Assembly (NCBI GenBank): GCA_024867545.1
Contig: JANFNE010000003.1
Span: 930,001-994,000, forward strand
Source: Phytopythium helicoides
Taxonomy: Eukaryota > Oomycota > Peronosporomycetes > Pythiales > Pythiaceae
Direction of reading: 5' to 3'
Length of the DNA: 64,000 nt
Positions 42,339 to 53,200 of the stretch are shown one piece after another (positions within the stretch are counted from its first letter, which is position 1; the number at the start of each line of letters is the position of its first letter). A program made the translations under genes and the position numbers. The notes below the pieces were generated by a model that was not told the DNA's origin, did not search any database, and saw only the letters and a program-made list of their open reading frames with translations.

Positions 42339-43749
42339 TTACACCTTGGCGAACGCCGTGGCAATGTCCGCGTCGCTGGACACCACGAAGCTCTTGGTCT
42401 CCGCGTCCTGCATTTTCCAAACTCCACCATCAGCTTCTTCCTTTCTACTCCACAGTCACAAACAAATATGTCGTCGCACCTTGAGGAGCTGCTCAAACTT
42501 CTCGCTGTCAATGTCGGCATCCGTCTTCTTGAGAAGGGCGGCGGCCTCGGCGGGCGAGATCGACTTGACGCCCGAGGTCGACTTCTGCACAAAGATGGCC
42601 GCCTTGGGGGCGTTCACCAGGTTGTGGCACGGCACATGCACTGCCGCGCCGTTCTCCGTCGGCACGACCTGCTTCTTGTTGACGGCCGCACCATCCGCGA
42701 CGGCACCTCCAAACACCGACGTCACACCAGCGGCGTTCCAGATGTTCAGGTGCGCGCCGTACAGGATGCCCGAGTTGATGGCGTTGGCGCGGGCCGAGCC
42801 CGAGGCGCCAAACACAAGGGCCGTCTTGTCGTCCTTGACAAGCACATCAGCGGGGAGCACGAGCGACGGCGACTCGGTCTGCTCCACCAGCTTCTTCTTG
42901 GCGAGGCCAATGGCATCCTTGATGGTCGCCAGGTTGGCGGTGCCCGTGACGACGACCTTGGCGAACAGCGCACCCTCGTCGTCCTTGTCGAGCAGCAGGT
43001 AGGCAGCAGGCGCCTGGTCCTGGAACTCGCCCGTCGAGGCCGAGTACACCACGATAGGGCGAGCCGCGTGCGGGTCCTTGGTCGGCACACGCACCAGCAG
43101 GCTCTGCGCAAACAGCGCCACCAGCGGCGAGTCGGCGATCACGCGCACACGCGTGCGGTCGTCCTTGAACGAGCCCACGGCGCCGTCCTGCGTGTACAGG
43201 TTGGCGAGCGTCGACAGGTGCTCCGTCACCTGGTGATGCCACGCAGGTTAGTGCTGCTCGCATCAGTTCATCAAGCCACCACGACGCACACACCTTCTCG
43301 TAGACGGGCTCGAACTCGCCGATGGACACGTCCACGTCGACCTCCTTGAGCTCCACCTTCTTGCCGGCTGCACCACGTCCACAGTCGCGTCATCAGCTCC
43401 TCAACGCATCGGCCGCTCCAGCAAGCGCGGTACGCACCAGCCTTCTCGGCCTTGGCCAGCTCCGCGAGCTTGGCCCATGCCAGGTTGCGGTAGGCGTCGC
43501 CGTGCGGCGTGACGTCGTCGTCGGCCAGCGACCAGTTGAACTCGATGTTGAGCCCCTCGTGTTCCTCGGGAAAGTCCTGCGGAGCCACGGGCGAGTCAGT
43601 CGGCCGCTCTCGTCAGCGGCGCCGCGCAGTCAGGCACGCACCACAACGAACTTGTCGGCGGCGTGCGGCGCGACGCTGAAGGCGCGGGAGGCGCGGCGAG
43701 AGGCCGCGGAGCGCAGCAGCGCGCGCGAGAGGCCCTGGCGGAGCGCCAT
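42339..43749 (-). CDS. Unrecognised, probably mitochondrial protein
   Basis: Five exons (43749-43642, 43576-43438, 43367-43294, 43229-42480, 42407-42339), all in phase, give 379 residues. The N-terminus (MALRQGLSRALLRSAASRRA) is an Arg/Ser/Leu-rich presequence typical of mitochondrial import. The mature part begins DFPEEHEGLNIEFNWSLADD. Other blocks are GDAYRNLAWAKLAELAKAEK, VRVIADSPLVALFAQSLLVR, KTALVFGASGSARANAINSG and NIWNAAGVTSVFGGAVADG. The C-terminal half, with KSISPAEAAALLKKTDADI, contains repeated Ala/Asp-rich elements. I considered weak resemblance of the middle part to ATP-dependent PEP carboxykinase but see no P-loop kinase motif, so no function is assigned. It is divergent from RAD51C over a 200-bp promoter with two CCAAT-type motifs. 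Confidence 0.75.
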
Positions 43750-43838
43750 GGCGACGGCAGGCGGGGGAGTCGACGGGGGCTGCCGGTTTTGGGGGTGCGG
43801 GGGGAGCCGCAAACGACCGGCGGGCGTCTGCGAAGCGG

Positions 43839-43881
43839 ATTTCAGCCAATGGGAGCGCCCGGAGCGGGGTTTCGGCCAATC
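43839..43881. promoter_or_regulatory. Paired extended CCAAT motifs in bidirectional promoter
   Basis: ATTTCAGCCAAT (43839-43850) and GTTTCGGCCAATC (43869-43881) are 30 bp apart in the same orientation, between the mitochondrial-type gene (start 43749) and RAD51C (start 43950). Confidence 0.55.
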
Positions 43882-43949
43882 GCGCGGCGTTGAAGGGAGC
43901 CGCGTACAGTGCGGGCTCGCTGAACTGATCGCTGCGGCAAGCTCGCGAG

Positions 43950-45654
43950 ATGGAGGTGCCGCTCGCGACGACGGGGCTCGCGCCGTCCGTGCTGGGTGAG
44001 CAGGGGCAGCGCTGAGCGCTTGTGATTGACGGGTGGACTGAACCGGGGGATGGAGCAGCGGCGCTGCTGGGCGCGGGATTCCAGAGCGTCGGCGACGTGC
44101 TGGAGCTGTCGGCGCGCGAGCTCGCTGCAGGTACAGGACTGCGCTGCTCTGCGTTTGCATCAGTTGGAGACGACGCGACTGTGGAGATTCGTGCTTGAAG
44201 AGGCGAAGATCGACCCAAGGAGGCGGCGGCGGCGATTGAAGAGCTCAAGCAGGACGACAGCAAGGATCCGTTCGGGGCGTCAGCCCTTCAAGTGCTGCAG
44301 GTATTGAAGCGATGCATTGACGGATCGCTATCGTTGCGATAGTTCTTACCGTGGGATACTCGCAGCAAACGTCGGCGAAGAGACCAATTTCGCTGTTTGT
44401 TGGGGAGCTGGATGAGCTGCTGGGTGGCGGGCTGCCTCGTGGAGAGCTCATTGAGATTTGTGAGTGTGCTATCGCGTGCTCAAACTTCTGGTACAAATTC
44501 TAATTTGAACACACAGGTGGAGGTCCCGGGTCTGGAAAAACACAGCTAGCGTGCGTCTGCATGCGCGTTGAACATGCTTTGCCCTAATTCTAATTTCATG
44601 TTACCTCTAGAATTCATGCATGCCTGGCAGCGCAATGCGTGCGCGATGTTGGTGAAGAAGAGTCGTCAGCCATATTTATTGGTACACAGCAGTTTTGCTT
44701 GTCGCCATGAACACTCGAATGCTAACATTGGATTGTGGGCAATGACAGATAGTGAAGGAAGCTTTATGGTTGAGCGGGTTGCAGAGATGGCAACGTATTT
44801 CTGCGAGGATTTCCCGCAGCAAGGAGTTGTACGGTGCAGCGTGTTAGGCGATACTAAAGTGTTCGGTGATCTCACACCCACAAATGTTACAGACACGAGA
44901 CGATCTACTGCGCGGAATATCGTACTATCGAGTCCATGACTTTGTAGAGCAGATGGAAGTCGTGCACTCCCTGCCCGATATCCTGAGTGAAGTGAAGCCG
45001 GTAAGCTGCACTTGAACTGGCTGGTCACTCGCAGCGTGGTTTAACTTTTCGTGATCAAGTGCAAACTCATCGTTATGGACACTGTTGCGTTCCATTTCCG
45101 CCATGGTTTTGACGAGTACTCGCAACGGATACGTGCTCTTGATGATTTGGCGGCGCTATTGCACGCGATTGCCGTCGAGTTCCATGTTTGCGTGCGTTGA
45201 AGCAGATGAAATAGAGCGCACCGGCAGCTGATCAAATGCTTTCGCATGATAGGTTCTCTTGGTGAACCACATGACCAGTAAGTCGGGCACTGCGTTCGGA
45301 GGTGACATTGCGAATCAAACAGGGGTAATCGAGACTCCAGCCTTAGGTACGGAGGGGAAGTCAAGAGCTTTGTATTTCACAGTTGTAGAGAACACTGACA
45401 ACAGTATGTTGATGTCAGGAGAAAGCTGGTCGCGATCTGTTACCAGTCGATTGGTACTTGGGTGGGAGGTAGGTTTGAGTTTCTTCACTGAGTGTCCTTG
45501 GATTTTCCTCACGTCGGATGCATTTTGTGCTCAGTCCGATTCCCGCGTTGCCCGAGTAGTCAAATCGCCTTCTTTGGCTCATGGTGATGCCGCATTCCGA
45601 GGTAAAATACTGATCGATTGCTTTGCAGATGGGATTTTTATATATTTATGCTGA
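43950..45654 (+). CDS. RAD51C: RAD51C-like recombinase
   Basis: RecA/RAD51 paralog acting in homologous recombination repair. I infer 13 exons: 43950-43995, 44059-44130, 44203-44300, 44366-44459, 44517-44550, 44611-44681, 44749-44828, 44893-45000, 45060-45191, 45253-45346, 45419-45468, 45535-45601 and 45629-45654. Every phase agrees, giving 323 residues (human RAD51C has 376). The N-terminal helix-hairpin region reads LLGAGFQSVGDVLELSAREL. Walker A is GGPGSGKTQ (105-113) and Walker B is LIVMD (204-208). Other family blocks are FIDSEGSFMVERV, RGISYYRVHDFVEQ, TVAFHFRHGFDEYSQR, LLVNHMTSK and PALGESWSRSVTSRL. The last intron would be only 27 nt, and reading through it also stays in frame, so the final exon may not be spliced. 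No frame break is seen. Divergent from a mitochondrial-type gene. Confidence 0.88.
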
Positions 45655-45880
45655 GATGTTCGATGAAGTGTGCGATCATGGAGTCCGAGCTGAAGCCAGA
45701 TGGCAAGCAAGGGATAACTAAATCAAACACGAATACTACGAAAATTTCACGCCAACGGTTCGCCTTGAATGTGCTGCATGCTGAGATCAAAGCACACTGA
45801 CAGCGAGAAGTTGTCAAGGTCGGTGACAATATATTTGTGCCGTGATCAACCAGCTCAGCTAAGCAAATTCGCTACACTGA

Positions 45881-47046
45881 CTAAACAAGCGCCTCCTGCT
45901 TTTGGCACGCAAGACCCATGTGACCGGCGAAGCACTTGCAAAGACCCGTGCTCTGATCGCACGTGCCACGACCTGAGCAAGGCGCGAGCTCTGTCAGCGG
46001 GCGGCTGGTCAGACCCGCCGCCGACACGCTTTCCAACACCGTGCACGTGACTGAATCAGTTCCAGAAGCTCCAGCGGTGACTGGATGCATACCCACAGCG
46101 TTGTGCTTAACGAAGTTGCAGTCAAACAAGTTTTGGTATCCAGTTGATCCTGGCCCTGACGTGAAAGATATCTGGCAGACCGTGTCGGCGACAGCAGGTT
46201 GTTGTAGTAGTGCCAGTATCTTGCATCAGGGGAGTCACGAGCAAACGTGTAGTAACTTCCTGTAGTGATGGCTGCCACAGTCACAGTGTTGAGAACATTG
46301 TTGGGCAGCTTCCGGAGAGCAACCTGCAGAGCAGCGCAATTGGTTGTTGCGGAAGCTTGCTTGGGTGGCTGTAGACGTTGCGTCGTAGACAAAGGTAATC
46401 GTGTCAGTGGTGTACGCCTTTCCGTACGGGTCGAAGTAGGTGAGGTAGCCGGTGGCCGAGGCTCCCGCGGTCGTGATGCCGCTCACGACCACAACTTGGG
46501 ACATATCATACTGGTTCGGTGTAAGGGGATCATCTCCTTGCGGGCACACGCGCAGCGAGCAGTCGTGTCCTTCGAATCCCGGGTCACAAACACAGCCCAT
46601 GATCTTTTCCTGGTCCCAGAGAGTGTACTTGCGGCCAGCCACGCCACCCACGCTCTTGTGGTACGTGTCAATCGCGAGATCTCAATGAATTGGCAGGTTC
46701 CATGACCACTGCAATCGGCTGGACACGCCAGGCGCCGACATCCACTTCCTGTGAACCCGTCGTCACACGAGCAGACACCCTTGTCGCGGTCGCACGAGCC
46801 TCGGTTGCCGCACTCGGCGTAGTAATGCGCGTCGTCGTCAGCCATGGGCGTGTCGTGCCAAGCTCGCGTGAATGGGCAGACGCGCTCGGAGCAGTCGCCG
46901 CCCTGATAGTTCTGCATGCACTCGCAGACGTCGTTGATGCCGCAGCGGCCGTGGCCCGAGCACTTGTTGGGGCACGCGCCATGAGCTGGTGCGGCCGCAA
47001 AGAGCAGCAGCCCCGAGATCGCCACCGCCCAGTTCTGGAGCCGCAT
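45881..47046 (-). CDS. Secreted EGF-repeat (tenascin-like) protein, frame-broken
   Basis: Starts MRLQNWAVAISGLLLFAAAP, a signal peptide. EGF-type modules follow: CPNKCSGHGRCGINDVCEC, then CGNRGSCDRDKGVCSCDDG, CPADCSGHGTCQF, MGCVCDPGFEGHDCSLRVC and, near the C-terminus, CSGRGTCDQSTGLCKCFAG. The pattern CSGHG(R/T)C with paired Cys is typical of tenascin/teneurin-type EGF repeats, which are found in many secreted or surface proteins of oomycetes. Between the modules lies a domain of about 150 residues (YDMSQVVVVSGITTAG and following) with few Cys. Frame breaks near 46681, 46352 and 46200 interrupt the gene, but homology-like sequence continues at each. No transmembrane segment is seen at the C-terminus, so it is probably secreted. 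Its converging neighbour is RAD51C. Confidence 0.68.
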
Positions 47047-47589
47047 GCAAACGCGAAGACGATTTGGCTGGGAGGAGCGCAGCAGCGAGCGGGAATCCGA
47101 TTGTGACCGAACGGCCGGCCAAGCGCGGCGGATCCCAGCGAGCTGCTCCGTTACCCACAGGCGGCCCCTCAACGCGACCAGTCACTCACCTCTCACGGCT
47201 CGAGCCGTCTATTCTCGAGCGAGGAAACGGAAGCCTCACGAGCCACCGACCCTTCATGGAGCGTCCGTTCACAGCTCAGCGTGTCATGCGACTTGTGGCG
47301 GCCATGTTGAAGTGCACTTCAACTTGAAAATGGTATGGAGGCTCCTAGCATGGGTCCATTTTCGGACCGACGAGAGCGGGAAACGCACGATCAGCGTCGC
47401 AGATGCAATATCTGCTCGGCGGGGGTTTCTTGCTACTCTGGAATGAGTTCTCCTGCTGCAACGGACCACGACAAATGCGGACAAAGTGACACGGTGATCA
47501 GCGGCAGCAACAAGGTCTCACGCTGTATTCTCCTCCAACTCGGAGCAGGACCGACACGACAACTTGCAACGAGTGACGGCAACAGGCGA
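47047..47589. other. Intergenic, promoter of EGF-type gene
   Basis: 543 bp between the EGF-type start and the TMEM256-like stop. I see no supported gene on either strand. Confidence 0.5.
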
Positions 47590-48156
47590 TCAAAGCAGCA
47601 GCGAGAGCCAGCCAGCGACCATGGCGACGCCTCCAATGGGCTGCGTCCACCAAGCGTCAGCTCCAAGTCCACGCCATTCCCAAGTCGAGGGCAGCGCACG
47701 CACCGTGATGGCACCGAGCTTGCGCTGGTCCGTGAGCACCATCGCGTAGAGCGAGCCCGAGAAGAGCAGCGTGCCCGTGGCCAGCAGCCCGCCCGCGAGT
47801 CCAGGGCGCTTGCACAGCGGCACGGCCAGCATCGCCAGCGAGTGCACCATCTGCGTGCACGCGGCCCCCGTCAGTCCCGACCAACGCTCCCAGCAGACTC
47901 ATCAGCAGCTGTCGAACCTGGTAGTGGGCCGCGGTCTCCCAGTTCTTGAGCATCTTGGGGTCCGAGACCGAGTTGCGCAGCCCGTGAGCGCCGAACGCGC
48001 CTGCGCCGCCAGTTTCGAGCGTCAGAGGCCCCCGAGAGCCGCAAAACCTGCAGAAGCCGCGGACGCACCCAGCAGCACGGCGCTGGCGCCCGAGACGGCC
48101 CCCAGCTTCCACCAGAGCGAGGCCGAGGGCACGATCACTGCGGCGGCGGCCTTCAT
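47590..48156 (-). CDS. TMEM256/DUF423 family membrane protein
   Basis: Three exons (48156-48048, 48000-47918, 47850-47590), joined in phases 1 and 0, give 150 residues. The family signature is present: GAFGAHGLRN, NWETAAHYQMVHSLAMLAV, GTLLFSGSLYAMVLT and TQPIGGVAMVAGWLSL. About four membrane spans are expected, as in bacterial YgdD and human TMEM256. The function of the family is unknown. The N-terminal 35 residues (SLWWKLGAVSGASAVLLGAS) form the first span. Introns are 47 and 67 nt. A cluster of CCAAT-type motifs lies 65-135 bp upstream. No frame break is seen. Confidence 0.85.
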
Positions 48157-48220
48157 CTCCGTCCTCGCGTTGCAAATGGGATGTGATGGATGCAGAGCAG
48201 CGCAGCAAGGGGGCCGCGGG

Positions 48221-48291
48221 GTTTTGGCCAACCAGAGAGCTTGGATGGAGGTGTTTTGGCCAATAAAAATGGCTTATTATTTTGGCCAATC
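48221..48291. promoter_or_regulatory. Cluster of TTTTGGCCAA(T) motifs
   Basis: GTTTTGGCCAAC (48221-48232), TTTTGGCCAATA (48254-48265) and TTTTGGCCAATC (48280-48291) upstream of the TMEM256-like gene; spacing is about 26-33 bp, roughly three helical turns. Confidence 0.55.
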
Positions 48292-48630
48292 ACGCCGCTC
48301 CTACTTGGCATAATCGACGGCGTAATCTGCTTCAACTTGCATGGGTACATGCAGCCACCGCCTTCGCTTGCGGCTCGTTGTTGGACGGGGTTCCTGGTGG
48401 TTTGCATGCTGAGTAGCCGAAAAGCAATCGACGGCTGTGTGAAGCAGAAGCTGATGTCACCAGTAACTAGCAGAATGCATTGTGCAGCGCCAACATGAAG
48501 CAGCGACTAGCCAAGGTGAGCAGATGTGTGAGCAGCGGCACGTGTGCTTGGTGAATTGTGCCTCGTCGGGCAGTGGCGGTGACGACTTGAAAAGGCAGGT
48601 ATGTGGACAGCGCGCTATTCGTTTAGATCC

Positions 48631-48895
48631 TCACTGCTGCAAAGCGATGCAATTGGCTTTGCCGTCTAGGTCGGTTGGTGGCTCTGAATCTGTGACGAGC
48701 GGCGGTGGATAGTCAGCGAGCAGGTCAGGCGCGATGTCGCTGCACAGCACTGCAAGCACAGCAATAGCCGCGACAACGACGTGATGAGCGGTGACTCTGA
48801 CGATTGGGTATTTTGGAAGCGGATTGTCGACATCGTCTGTTGCCGGCAAGATTGAGGTCACAGGTAGCTTTCGTGAGTAGCAGCGGTACGTCCAT
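48631..48895 (-). CDS. Possible small single-pass membrane protein
   Basis: From an ATG at 48895 (MDVPLLLTK) the coding-like sequence continues, after a one-base break near 48867, with LPVTSILPATDDVDNPLPKY. One hydrophobic segment follows, HHVVVAAIAVLAVLCS, then a Pro/Asp-rich tail ending at 48631. The total would be about 87 residues. There is no known family and no splice evidence, and a plus-strand frame overlaps the same DNA. The call is tentative. The rest of 48292-49088 holds no other gene that I can support; TTCATTTTC at 49062-49070 could be the initiator of the next gene. Confidence 0.3.
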
Positions 48896-49088
48896 GTCGA
48901 TATCAAGCAGTCCGTCGTTGAGTGGTAATGGAGGCTACACAAACATCCTGAGCGTGCGAGCGAAGTGATAGCAAGCGACGATGGGGGCATGTGTTCAAGT
49001 ACGGTGACGAGCGCAGTGGAGGCGTCTCGACTCCCCGGTAGTCTGTCAATAGTGTCGATTCTTCATTTTCAGAAAAAGCGTGCTCACC

Positions 49089-50007
49089 ATGGTGTCGAAG
49101 GACCGGAACGGCGTGACGTGTACGTTCGCTGGCTGCGGGCGACCTATGCAGAAGCAGAACTTCAAAGCGCACTTTGTCAGCAAGCATCTGCGCGAGGGTG
49201 AAGAGTACACCAAGACGCACCGCCGGCGCTACGAGGTGGTGCGCGAAAGCAGCAGCAGCAGCAGTAGCAGCAACCTACTGCCAGTTGCAGCTCCTGCTGC
49301 TGCTGCTCCTGTTGCTGCTCCTGTCGCTGTTCCTATATTCGAGCAGCGCACCAGTGCGGACCCGCAAGGCCTCCCGAAAAAACGCCAATACGTATATCTT
49401 TACGGCTCCTGGGGGAGAGCGCTTCAACGTTGAAATGCGTTGGATTGTAATCAGATTCTGTTCAAGGCCGCGGATGTGGCGAACGCATTTTGCTTCCTTC
49501 TTGGCGATGTTGCGGAGTTTGCTCCAGTCTCCGAGATCGTGTCATTGACCATCGACAAGAAGTGGGTCAAGTATCTGACCTTGCTCGGACTCGTTCGCGC
49601 TCTAATGCTCTTGGTTCATCTACCTCGACCAGTTGGAGCTGCTTCCTGGCGCAAATACACTTGCGCTTGCCCTGAAGGAGGGCGAAGAATTGTTCACATA
49701 TGGCAAGACCCGCCAGCCGGAAAAGCACCGGGTCCGCATTTCCAACTACAAGGTGACGGAAGTGTTTTCCGTCCCAGTCGACGGCTACTCGTATTCGATA
49801 CCGAAGACGGAGCTCATGTATTTTCTCGGCGACAATGGGTTCCACGCACTGCGCGGCGATGTGTCGGACGAGATGTGCGTGTTGACCAAGAAGGACGTTG
49901 AAGTTGTGTGCCAGAAGATGACCCGTCTGAAGCTCGAGCACCCGCCGAAAGTGTATAATGACGCGGAGACTGTGATGGCGGGTATCCGCACTGTCTTCCA
50001 CATGTAG
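49089..50007 (+). CDS. Unrecognised protein with N-terminal zinc-finger-like motif, frame-broken
   Basis: Starts at the ATG at 49089. CTFAGCGRPMQKQNFKAHFV and SKHL form a C-x4-C ... H-x4-H arrangement resembling a degenerate C2H2 finger. A run of Ser (AGC microsatellite at about 49248-49272) and an Ala/Pro/Val-rich linker follow. The next part, FTAPGGERFNVE and ILFKAADVANAFCFLLGDVA, lies in other frames after breaks near 49380 (an A6 run) and 49434. An intron at 49566-49632 (donor GTCAAG, weak; acceptor CAG) joins DKKW to LELLPGANTLALAL in phase 0. The final exon ends KVYNDAETVMAGIRTVFHM at 50007. The C-terminal domain looks globular and conserved (YGKTRQPEKHRVRISNYKV), but I do not recognise it. 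Confidence 0.55.
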
Positions 50008-50249
50008 GTTGCATTGCTAGGTCACAACTGATAGTCTGTTTGTATCGTACATGTACGTTCCGCCGCCAATGTTTGCGCGGAGGAAATGAAAGTCACATGG
50101 GAGGAACGAGGTTGTGTTGCACATGGCTTGTGAGTCAACAACAAAATTTGCAAGGCAACTTCCAGCAGCCAACGTATTTTTAGTGGCGCTCGCTGAGCAG
50201 CACAACCCGCTGTTTGTTTTGGGCGTCTGCTCTGGACGAGTTGAGCGAG

Positions 50250-53200
50250 ATGCCGAGGCGAGGATCGCTCACCGCACGACTGCGGGCTGAGGTGCAGGCA
50301 TCCACGGCGCTCTGGAGCGACGGGGTGCGTGGCGTGATGGGTTTCTGCTCCTGACAGGAACAAGGCCAAATCGTTAACGCCGTGAAACTCATAGGAGTTA
50401 GACGGAGGAGCAGTGGTGCCGTACCCTTGCGACGTCAAGGTATGCGTAGCTGTCTTTTGAGTGATCGAACTGGGATACCATCATGCTTTCTGTGCAGCCG
50501 GGCATCTTCTTTTTCAAGTATTTGCAGCCGTACGAGCACCAGAGCAGTGGGACTTGTCGGCGATTACGGCTGAACCTGCCACTAACTGTCGTAGCTGAGC
50601 GCACAAACGGCCAAGAGTCGGTGCTGGGGCTCGAGACCGACGCCGAGGGCTACGTTGCTCGGCAAGAGAAGGCACCAATCTGGCGACGAAAGCTATTTAC
50701 CGATCTCTTGGAGCGTGCACCGGCACCGCCTTTAGAATGCTTAAAGAATGCTGAAGGTACCGCACGTGAAGTTATATTGGCCGTCTGCTCAACTTCTCGT
50801 TGCCGATCCAAGATCGTCAGCGACGTAGCATCAAGTACTAGTGGATTCCCCAGTGGTGGAGCTCCACCATTATCATCCGCACAAACTAATGGAGGGAGCG
50901 TTGGTGGGCGTAGCACTGTGGTATTAACTACAGCAACATACGACCCGGTCGTAAATATTCCCTGCGATCTTCCAGTCTGCGTCCAGCAATTTGTGCGGAG
51001 TCGCGGCCTACAAGCGAGCGTCTACCGAATCTTTTGGGACGAGAACGAATCGAAAAGCTACGGAATAAACATCCTCAACGGGTAAGCGGAGTGATTTTGT
51101 TTAGTTTTGTTTTTCTTGATGTCGTTGTTTGAGCTCGAGGTAATAACAGACTCGTGTGCGTGTCCTCTAATCGGTGCTAGATCAGCTTGCGATTTGCAGA
51201 TGCACTTGCCGGACCACCCATCACGAACAGTAATTCACAATCCTCCCAAAGCTCGGCGGCAACTGTTCCTGTTTCGATACCGTCAACGTTGGCACTGAGT
51301 GAGCTGGCGATGGCCCGCGCTTCGTCACTCTCAATGTATCTTTGCGCGACAATGCCGACGGATGCCAAAAAGGCAATGAACCTCACCAAGATCCGTGGGA
51401 AACCCGTGGCAGAGCCACTTGGAATGGCCAAAAAGATCGTCGAGCATGTACAGCTGCATCTTCCAGGGATACATTTCCGAGCGATGACTGTTGAGTTTAT
51501 CCGTGATGCTGCCGGGGTCTGGTGGTTCTTGAGCGTTGTCAACTTTCGAGCAGCAATTGTCGGGCTTGAAGGGGTTGAGGAGTCTGAGCTGGATGTTGAG
51601 CCGCTTGCCAAGGCATCTGCTGTTCATTTAGCAGAGCTGCAACGTATTCGCCAACTATGCAAGCCACGTAGTATTCCGATTCCATCAAGTTCAGTTCTTG
51701 GGAATGCTGCTGGAGCAGAAGGGCTTATGACTAGGAGTTGTTTTTTGTGTGGCTCACTATGCGAACTGAGCGCGGCACTAAAGCACGAAGTGCTGTCACT
51801 TATGAAAGACGACCCATTTATCAGTCGCAACAACGATGACACTCGTGAGCTCCTTAATTCAATCGCTGACTACCGCATGACGATTAAAATGGCGCTTGAG
51901 ACGGTTTATCTTCTTCGCCAACGGGGAGTTGTACTCACAATGTGGGAAGCAGCGTTGCAAGCCGTTCGTCGCTCGCCGGTACAGGGTGTAGTCGAGTTTT
52001 CCGTGTGCATATTGTGCTACCGCATATTCAAGCACCAGCAAAGCCTCCGCGACATTGCTCATGAGCTGCACACTGCTTTTGGTTCGCCAAATTCGGGCTC
52101 TTGTTCGCAACTGGAGCCTGTACATTTGGCTGCACAAACTAATGCGCTGGGACTTGTAGGCCCTTCGGTTGGAATTGGTGCAAGTGGATCCAGCAAGTTG
52201 CTTGTCGCGGGATGTGCAGGGTCACTCAATACCGAGCTTTACGACATAAGAACGCCATCATCTGATACCAGTGCAGTTGGAGAAATGGTGGTTCCCTCAT
52301 CACCAAAGGGCCAATTGCCAGTAAAGCCGTCGTCGATTGTAGAACGTATCACCACTTTTCAGCGCGAAGTCTTTCCCTCAATATTGCTCGCAAGGAATCG
52401 AGCAAATACACCTGAAGATCAGCATTCTCTGTATGAGTTCAAAGTAGTCGACGGCGGTGCTGTAGACCCGTCAAGTACACAGATGAGACTTGTGTTTTTC
52501 TTTCATGAACTTCAGGACGGTGGACCCGAACTCAACCCCACAGACTATTATTTGGAGTATCAACTCGGACAGTGCTTCAACCGAATCCACCTGGAAGGCA
52601 GCAAACGGCATACACCCAACCGCTGGCAGCTGTGTGAAGCACGCATTCACTACTTTATTTCAACTGTCGAGGCTTTCACGACCTATTGTACCGACAAAAA
52701 ACTGTTGATCAAAATGAAGCGCCGTGCACTTAGCATCGACAACACCAGCACCAACGAAAACCCCGTCGAAGACGAATTCTTTGGGTTTGCGGTGTTGCCA
52801 TTCAAGCCACTTATTACTGCTGCAAAATGGTTCGGAAACTCGCTTCTTCCGGAATCGCGCAGCGACTACCTGTTGGAGCTACACACCAGTCAGTTTGGAC
52901 TACTTACGCTAAAGCTTACTGTTGGCCTCCTTGTCGATCCAGTGCCGCTACGGAATGTGCGCGATATAGTATGCAGCCGATCATTTCTTGAAGAGCGAGC
53001 ACCTATCGCCAATATCTACTGGCCGCCACCGACTCTTTGTCTCTCTGGGTTAGCTATCCCACGCGACTGGATTGGAGCACTTATGCCCTCTGAGTACATC
53101 TCGGTCGTCCCGATGCGCTTGCGCACGCACCCAACAAGTCACTCCAGTACTAGCCATCGAGCCGTTAGTGGGAGCAGCCATGTCAATACCCATCGCCTCA

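Noticed and set aside
42480..43229. ATP-dependent PEP carboxykinase identity for the mitochondrial-type gene.
   Set aside because: Only a loose resemblance in one block; the P-loop and metal-binding motifs of that enzyme are absent.
50180..50505. Small minus-strand two-exon gene (MPGCTESMMVSQFDH, then EQKPITPRTPSLQ).
   Set aside because: Plus-strand exons of the large gene at 50250 splice through the same DNA with better phases and better protein sequence, so the minus frame is a shadow.
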